From an uncultured Lachnospiraceae bacterium (GTDB taxonomy: Bacteria > Bacillota > Clostridia > Lachnospirales > Lachnospiraceae): a DNA stretch of 64,000 bases. The stretch's first letter is position 1, and every line of letters begins with the position of its first letter. Below the pieces are notes generated by a model. It ran no database searches and was not told the DNA's origin. It worked only from the letters and a program-made list of their open reading frames with translations. Made by a program: the position numbers and the translations under genes. The stretch lies in contig CAKQYS010000002.1 in the NCBI GenBank assembly GCA_934293375.1, forward strand, positions 62,001-126,000, in the 5' to 3' direction. Below, one piece after another: positions 58,656 to 64,000 of this stretch.

Positions 58656-60035
58656 TTATCGTAGAAAGATACGAAGAAGTTTTTCTTTCCATTTTGTATA
58701 TTTTTGATAACGGATTGGAAGATCCATCCAGGTTTTTTTATCTACAATGCTTCGATAGTGTGTAAATGCATCAAAACCTACTTTCCCATGGTAACCACCC
58801 ATACCGCTTTCTCCGACACCTCCGAATGGCATGGCGCTGGTTGCAAGGTGAATGATCGTATCATTGATACAACCGCCCCCAAAGTGACAGCGGTTCAGAA
58901 TACACTTCTGTACAGACCGATCTTCACTAAAAATATAAAGTGCAAGAGGGTGTGGACGGCTTTCAATATCGGTTATCGCATCCTCCAGATTTTCATAGGA
59001 AATGACAGGCAGGATAGGACCAAATATCTCTTCCTGCATAATGGCATCGTCGTAGGTAACCTGATCCATAACGGTAGGGGCAATTTGCAATTTATCCGGT
59101 GCGTTTTCTCCTCCGTATACAACCTTGCTGGCATCAATCAAATTAAGCAGACGATAAAAATGCTTTTCATTGATAATTTTTCCATAATCGGGATTGTCCA
59201 ATGGAGATTTCCCAAATTGCGATTCAATTTCCTTTTTGATTGCGTCAATCAGCTGCTGTTTGATGGAGGCATGACATAAAACATAATCCGGCGCCACACA
59301 GGTCTGGCCACAGTTTAGATATTTTCCAAATACAATGCGTTTCGCTGCCAGTTTGATCTTGGCTGTTGTATCCACGATACAAGGACTTTTGCCACCAAGT
59401 TCCAGTGTGACAGGAGTGAGGTTTGCAGCGGCTTTCATCATGACTTCACGACCTACCTGTTTTCCCCCTGTAAAAAATATTTTGTCGAATTTCTGTTCTA
59501 ACAAAGCTTGATTTTCAGCACGGCCTCCTGTTACGATTGCCACATATTCCGGTGGAAAGCAATCCGCGATTATTTTTTCGAGTACCGCACTGGTATGAGG
59601 AGCGTAGGCACTCGGTTTTACGATTACAGTATTTCCGGCTGCAATTGCATCGATCAGCGGGTCTAAGGTGAGCAGAACCGGGTAGTTCCATGGACTCATG
59701 ATCAGAACCACTCCATATGGAGATGGCGACTGGTAACTGCTCGCTGCAAACTGTGCGATCGGTGTCGGTACAACATGTTTAGCGGCGAAATGGTGTATGT
59801 GTTTATACATATAGCTCAATTCGGAAAGTGATAGACCGATTTCACACATATAGCTCTCAATACCGCTTTTGCCGAGATCCTGTTTTAGAGCTGATTTTAA
59901 TGCCTCTTCATATTGTAAGATTGACTGTCGAAGCTTTTGCAGCTGGATCTTTCGGAAGGAAACAGGCAGTGTCCGGCCCGATGCAAAATAGGTTCTCTGA
60001 TTCTTGATGATTGACTGAATTTGTTCGTTATTCAT
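58656..60035 (-). CDS. Aldehyde dehydrogenase (class 3 type)
   Basis: 459 residues from ATG 60035. NAD(P)-dependent oxidation of aldehydes. SPWNYPVLLTLDPLIDAIAA, TGGKQVGREVM, the general base Glu in LELGGKSP and the catalytic Cys in NCGQTCVAPDYVL are present. The short length and C-terminal tail (YRSIVDKKTWMDLPIRYQ) fit the ALDH3 group, which handles medium- to long-chain or aromatic aldehydes. Second gene after the alcohol dehydrogenase, 5 bases apart. Confidence 0.94.
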   Translation of the reverse strand: MNNEQIQSIIKNQRTYFASGRTLPVSFRKIQLQKLRQSILQYEEALKSALKQDLGKSGIESYMCEIGLSLSELSYMYKHIHHFAAKHVVPTPIAQFAASSYQSPSPYGVVLIMSPWNYPVLLTLDPLIDAIAAGNTVIVKPSAYAPHTSAVLEKIIADCFPPEYVAIVTGGRAENQALLEQKFDKIFFTGGKQVGREVMMKAAANLTPVTLELGGKSPCIVDTTAKIKLAAKRIVFGKYLNCGQTCVAPDYVLCHASIKQQLIDAIKKEIESQFGKSPLDNPDYGKIINEKHFYRLLNLIDASKVVYGGENAPDKLQIAPTVMDQVTYDDAIMQEEIFGPILPVISYENLEDAITDIESRPHPLALYIFSEDRSVQKCILNRCHFGGGCINDTIIHLATSAMPFGGVGESGMGGYHGKVGFDAFTHYRSIVDKKTWMDLPIRYQKYTKWKEKLLRIFLR

Positions 60036-60040
60036 GTTGG

Positions 60041-61252
60041 TTACCTCGCTGATTCATTGCCGTTTACGATGTAATAGATTTGTTCAAGCTGCTCTGTATC
60101 CCATAATACAGGAACAGGGTAGAGTGGATTTCCTTCCTTCTCTGCATGCTTTGCAAGTGAAAGGATATCTTCTTTTCGGATTCCGGACAATGTATCAGGA
60201 ATCTGCATGACATGGTTCATTTCCCTGATGTGTGCGATCAATGCCAAAGCTGCCTCTTTATCAGATGCATCATTGCTGATATGAGTGGTACGGGCTAATT
60301 GTGCAAGCTTCTTATAGGCTGCCTTGCCGTATTGTTCTAATACAATTGGGAGCAATACAGAGTTGGCAAGCCCGTGTGCAATCCCATAACGGCCACCCAG
60401 ACTGTGTGCGACTGCATGGACATAGCCTACATAGCTCTTCGTAAATGCAGTGCCTGCCAGATAGGAGGCACGCAGCATATTTGTTCTTGCTTCAATGTTG
60501 TGACCGTCCTTGTAGGCGGGGATCAAATTGTCAAAAATAAGTTGTATGGCTTCGATAGAAGCTGCTCTTGTCTGCCGGGTTGTAGAACGGCCGATATAAG
60601 CCTCAATTGCGTGTGTCAGTGCGTCCATGCCGGTTGTAGCAGTCAGCTGCGGTGGCAGGTTTAATGTCACAGCGGGCTCTAATACAGCATAAGAAGGAAT
60701 CAATGGAAAATCATTGATCGCATACTTATGATTCTTTTCCGGTTCGGTGATGACTGCTGCGAGTGTCGTTTCACTGCCGGTTCCGGCGGTTGTAGGAATG
60801 GCAATGATCATAGGCGTTTTTTTAACCACCTTCAGAATGCCGCCCATCTGTGCGAGGGACTTTCCCGGTCTTGCCAGTCTGGCACCGATTCCTTTGGCAC
60901 AGTCCATGGATGATCCACCGCCAAATGCGATCAGCGCCTGACATTGATTGTGAATATACTGATTACGGGCATCCTCTACATTTTGTGTCGTAGGATTGGC
61001 AACCGTATCTTTATAGATATGATAAAATATATTGGCATCAGAAAGGATCTGCTCTAAATCCCTGGTCAATCCGAGGCTGTATATGCCGGGATCGGTTACG
61101 AGCAGGATGCGGTTGATATTATGTTTTTTGAGGACCTGCGGTATGCCGTCAAATCCATGAATCAGTTCGGGCTCGCGATAAGGGAGTATCGGGAGAGCGA
61201 TCCGAAAACAGATTTGAAAAGTTCGACAATAAATTTTCTTAAATATGTTCAT
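60041..61252 (-). CDS. Iron-containing alcohol dehydrogenase
   Basis: 403 residues from ATG 61252 behind GGAGA; longer open frame upstream has no ribosome binding site. NAD site FGGGSSMDCAKGIGA, metal-binding His region GMDALTHAIEAYIG and VAHSLGGRYGIAHGLANSVL. The N-terminal extension (IFKKIYCRTFQICFRIALPI) is typical of a long-chain/unspecified Fe-ADH branch. With the aldehyde dehydrogenase it could interconvert alcohol, aldehyde and acid. Confidence 0.93.
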   Translation of the reverse strand: MNIFKKIYCRTFQICFRIALPILPYREPELIHGFDGIPQVLKKHNINRILLVTDPGIYSLGLTRDLEQILSDANIFYHIYKDTVANPTTQNVEDARNQYIHNQCQALIAFGGGSSMDCAKGIGARLARPGKSLAQMGGILKVVKKTPMIIAIPTTAGTGSETTLAAVITEPEKNHKYAINDFPLIPSYAVLEPAVTLNLPPQLTATTGMDALTHAIEAYIGRSTTRQTRAASIEAIQLIFDNLIPAYKDGHNIEARTNMLRASYLAGTAFTKSYVGYVHAVAHSLGGRYGIAHGLANSVLLPIVLEQYGKAAYKKLAQLARTTHISNDASDKEAALALIAHIREMNHVMQIPDTLSGIRKEDILSLAKHAEKEGNPLYPVPVLWDTEQLEQIYYIVNGNESAR

Positions 61253-61370
61253 ATGAAATCTCCTGTTATTGAAATTGAATTTGATAAATGATTTATCCGG
61301 TGGTATCATAAAGTTGGGTGTAACACCCATGTCAAGTATCTGAAACAAAATAAATATAACGGATCTTGTA

Positions 61371-61481
61371 TTTGAATCAATAGACAATTACGAAACTATC
61401 AATTACGATTGCGACTATGTGTAATATGCACATAACATCAACATCTTCAAGGAGTTTCGCAATTGTCTAATTTGAATCAAT
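61371..61481. repeat. Nested repeats in the ADH-MerR intergenic region
   Basis: TTTGAATCAAT occurs at 61371-61381 and 61471-61481, exactly 100 bases apart. Between them, AGACAATTACGAAACT (61382-61397) and AGTTTCGCAATTGTCT (61453-61468) form a 16-bp inverted repeat with one mismatch. It may be an operator array for the MerR-type regulator or a tiny insertion with terminal repeats. Confidence 0.7.
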
Positions 61482-61501
61482 GAAAAAAAGGAGGAAAAGC
61501 G

Positions 61502-62326
61502 ATGGCAGTACAAAACGAATACTGCATAACAGTAGGAGAATTTATCCGATTGTGTCAGACGACACGCGATACGCTCCGGTATTATGAAAAGCAGGGCATT
61601 CTTGTGCCGCAGAAAAGTACGGAAAATGGATATCATTATTACAGCTATGCACAGATCAGCTCCTATTATTTTATTAAGACATTTCGCGATCTTGGCTGTT
61701 CTGTAGCTGATATCAAGGCGTATCTGTTATCCGGTGAACAGGTTCGGTTTGATGAATTTGTGGATACACAGTACAATGCACTGCTTAGAGAACGAGAACG
61801 ATTAGAACAGAAGATTGCGGTGATCGGCAATACGAGAAAGATTCTTCAACAGATGCGTGCAAATGATACCGGAAAGCCGGAGCTTTATAATTTTACAGAA
61901 AATATGCATATCAAGCTGACACCGATTATGTCTGTGCCGGCATATTCATCCGGGGATATTGCAGTGGATATTCAATCTCATCTGAAACAGTGTGATGCAC
62001 CGGGGATACAGGCATTTCCACTAGGGGCCACCATTGCAGCGGACAATTTTGTAAAGTCGGATTATGTGTATCAGGATATTTTCAGCTTTGCGGATGCTGC
62101 TTGCAAAGGAGATGATATCTGTCAATTTCCCACGGGACAGGCTGTAGTCAGAGTCTGTACGGAAGATGATGGAGATATCAAGCGGGCATATCGGGAAATA
62201 CAGGAATTTATAAAGGAGGGACGGTATACGCTTCGTTCGGATCTATTCAGTCTGAGTATTGTGAATGTGCTGGATCCGCATGAAGAGAGAAGATATCTGA
62301 AGTTTATATTTGCATTTCTTTTGTAA
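61502..62326 (+). CDS. MerR-family transcriptional regulator with effector domain
   Basis: 274 residues from ATG 61502 behind AAAGGAGGAAAA. N-terminal winged helix (VGEFIRLCQTTRDTLRYYEK, GYHYYSYAQISSYYFIKTFR), a dimerising coiled coil (about 90-125) and a C-terminal GyrI/BltR-like ligand domain (about 140-270). Divergent from the alcohol/aldehyde dehydrogenase operon, which it probably controls in response to an organic ligand. Confidence 0.88.
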   Translation: MAVQNEYCITVGEFIRLCQTTRDTLRYYEKQGILVPQKSTENGYHYYSYAQISSYYFIKTFRDLGCSVADIKAYLLSGEQVRFDEFVDTQYNALLRERERLEQKIAVIGNTRKILQQMRANDTGKPELYNFTENMHIKLTPIMSVPAYSSGDIAVDIQSHLKQCDAPGIQAFPLGATIAADNFVKSDYVYQDIFSFADAACKGDDICQFPTGQAVVRVCTEDDGDIKRAYREIQEFIKEGRYTLRSDLFSLSIVNVLDPHEERRYLKFIFAFLL

Positions 62327-62431
62327 TTGATTATGCTCTGGAGATATGATATGATTTCTGTAACAATTGTTTTGAAACTATAAGTCATGCGGTGTTATAT
62401 GGATTATGTGATGATTACAGGGGGGATTTGT

Positions 62432-64000
62432 ATGTGCATAAGATATGTAGGGAACAGTGTATGGATGAAGGTATCAATCGTAATATGGCTATGTGTCATG
62501 ACCATGTATGTGATGGCCGGATCTGTCAGAGCGGAAGGACAGAGGGCAGAGGGTACATGGGGGGATAATATTACATGGCAGCTTTCAGAGGATGGGACAC
62601 TAACACTTACCGGAGAAGGAAGAATGATAGATTGCGGATCCGGGCAGGCGCAGCAGAAAGAATATCCGTGGGGCAGTTTTAGGATGGATATCAGGAAAAT
62701 TGTATTGACGGAGGGGATTACCTATATTCCTAAGTCTGCGTTCTGCTATTTTAGTGCATTACAGACTGTGAATTTGCCGTTAGGGTTGGAAGAAATCGGA
62801 CAGGACGCATTTTCAGAGTGTTCCGGTCTGCAGGAACTTGTGATTCCCGACATGGTTGCACGCGTAGGAGAAGAGGCATTTTCAGGATGTAAGAGCCTGA
62901 AGACCGTTACATTCAAAAGTACGGGAACGAAGGTTACATTGGGAAAGAGATGCTTTATTGGGTGTGAGGCATTGTCGGATGTTGTGCTTCCTAAGAATAT
63001 TACAGAGCTGCCATGTACATTTATGAATTGTACCTCTTTAGCAGAGATCGTCATTCCGGATACGGTAAGGGAACTGGATGGTACATTCGCCGGATGCAGT
63101 GCACTTGAGAAGATTACGATTCCTGGAAATGTCACGAAATTGGAGGGAGCATTGTTCTGGAAATGTGTGGCATTAAAGAGTATCATCATTCAATCCAATC
63201 AACTGAATCTGAAAGAAAATGACAATAAAGATATTATGTTCTATGGTATATCGAAGGACGCTGTGCTTGTACTTCCAAATCAGAAATATAAAGCGTATAG
63301 AGGTGCGCTTGCGTTCATTCTGCCTTCGACCGTTGTTTATAAAGATGCTTCCGGCAAGATACCTGATTACAGCAGTGCATCGAAGTTGATCGGACGGGGA
63401 GATTGGGGAGGCAATATTTCTTGGGTTCTGGAGAAGAACGGCACCCTTACATTCAGTGGAAAGGGGAAGATGAAGGAAGGATGTGTATATTTTACTTACT
63501 ATACATACAGTAAGAAGGAGAGATATCCATGGAGTCAGTATGCGGGTTCCATTCAAAAGGTGGTCGTGAAAAAGGGGATTACCGGTATTGCAAACGGAGC
63601 ATTTGACAGTTTGTCCCAATTATATTATAACGATGGCTATTCCTGCCCGTTTGATCGGTTAGAAACGGTAGAAATGGCTGATACCGTGAAAACGATCGGC
63701 AACAGTGCATTTAGGGAGAACAAATGTCTGAGGCGTATTCGGTTTTCTAAGAATCTGATCAGCATTGGGAAAACATGCTTTTCAAGATGTTCCCGTATTG
63801 AAACATTGGATCTGCCGGATTCACTACGCAAAATAGGGGAGAAGGCATTTATAAAATGTACAAAACTGAAGAAAGTCGTTGTTCCGGAACAGATTCAATC
63901 GCTGGGCTATACATTCCAATCCTGCAAATCTTTGGAGTCTGTGACTTTGCCACAGAAATTAAAAAGCATGAAGGGTGTATTTTCCGGATGTACTGCCTTA
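62432..64000 (+). CDS. Secreted BspA-like leucine-rich-repeat protein (3' partial)
   Basis: 523 codons visible from ATG 62432 behind GGGGGGA; the frame is open to the end of the window. Signal peptide (about 1-32, VIWLCVMTMYVMAGSVRA). The rest consists of LRR_5/BspA repeats such as IPKSAFCYFSALQTVNLP, GQDAFSECSGLQELVIP and GEEAFSGCKSLKTVTF. A module with DNITWQLSEDGTLTLTGEG and YPWGSF near residue 45 recurs near residue 325 (GNISWVLEKNGTLTFSGKG, YPWSQY), so the protein is built of at least two large repeats. Such proteins are surface adhesins or enzymes' carriers; the C-terminus is outside the window. Confidence 0.9.
   Translation, partial: MCIRYVGNSVWMKVSIVIWLCVMTMYVMAGSVRAEGQRAEGTWGDNITWQLSEDGTLTLTGEGRMIDCGSGQAQQKEYPWGSFRMDIRKIVLTEGITYIPKSAFCYFSALQTVNLPLGLEEIGQDAFSECSGLQELVIPDMVARVGEEAFSGCKSLKTVTFKSTGTKVTLGKRCFIGCEALSDVVLPKNITELPCTFMNCTSLAEIVIPDTVRELDGTFAGCSALEKITIPGNVTKLEGALFWKCVALKSIIIQSNQLNLKENDNKDIMFYGISKDAVLVLPNQKYKAYRGALAFILPSTVVYKDASGKIPDYSSASKLIGRGDWGGNISWVLEKNGTLTFSGKGKMKEGCVYFTYYTYSKKERYPWSQYAGSIQKVVVKKGITGIANGAFDSLSQLYYNDGYSCPFDRLETVEMADTVKTIGNSAFRENKCLRRIRFSKNLISIGKTCFSRCSRIETLDLPDSLRKIGEKAFIKCTKLKKVVVPEQIQSLGYTFQSCKSLESVTLPQKLKSMKGVFSGCTAL

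Noticed and set aside
61382..61468. Certain MITE insertion
   Set aside because: Inverted ends and flanking direct repeats fit, but the flanking repeat is itself a palindrome and is not flush on the right side, so an operator array is equally likely; kept only as a finding.
1..64000. CRISPR arrays, rRNA genes, complete insertion sequences
   Set aside because: None seen; the only tandem repeats are in-frame protein repeats and the paired hairpin modules.

Overview
The window looks like a chromosomal segment of a low-GC, Gram-positive anaerobe of the Lachnospiraceae (Clostridium cluster XIVa). The basis is a thl-crt-hbd-bcd-etfB-etfA butyrate operon, a compact Firmicutes division/cell-wall cluster followed by spoIIGA-sigE-sigG, strong AGGAGG-type ribosome binding sites and several TTGACA/TATAAT promoters. 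The genus cannot be fixed from sequence alone; Coprococcus/Roseburia-like is a guess.

Layout. 1-7.5 kb: end of truA, a tRNA-Leu(AAG), a pair of hairpin-rich repeats, a MecA-N-domain protein, a large PAS/GGDEF/EAL c-di-GMP protein, and a divergent DHH phosphoesterase with a membrane protein. 7.5-13.5 kb: glycogen branching enzyme, a cold-shock gene behind a possible attenuator, a radical SAM protein, a ZnuA-like lipoprotein, and an ECF sigma factor with a membrane partner. 13.5-15.2 kb: a scar region with an intact AbiEi antitoxin, a truncated AbiEii toxin and a tyrosine-integrase remnant. 15.2-29.3 kb: ychF, lgt, then mraZ-rsmH-ftsL-pbp-pbp-mraY-murD-ftsW-ftsQ-ftsZ.

29.3-35.4 kb is the most unusual part. 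spoIIGA and sigE are intact, but sigG, the late forespore sigma factor gene, is split. Codons 1-96 are on the + strand (31041-31328) and the remaining 163 codons are on the - strand (33732-33240). The two halves meet at a shared CCGAT. A large serine recombinase gene ends next to the second break, with a small coupled gene in front of it. Inverting about 2.4 kb between the two CCGAT sites rebuilds a 259-codon sigG and at the same time creates an attP-like dyad beside the recombinase. I read this as an invertible DNA switch on sigG, analogous to the skin element of sigK but working by inversion. Inside the segment are an acyl-carrier-like gene and a secreted transglutaminase-fold protein.

35.5-43 kb: a pantothenate/CoA operon (panG-panB-panC-coaBC), two XRE regulators, thyA-folA and a YbjQ/zinc-ribbon protein. 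43-50.3 kb: a rhomboid protease, a TPR-like protein with Glu/Pro/Ala repeats, a 1063-residue coiled-coil protein with a degenerate CbxX-type AAA domain, and MreB. 50.4-58.6 kb: a YgiQ radical SAM protein and the butyrate operon. 58.6-64 kb: aldehyde and alcohol dehydrogenases under a divergent MerR-type regulator, and the start of a secreted BspA-like leucine-rich-repeat protein that runs off the window.
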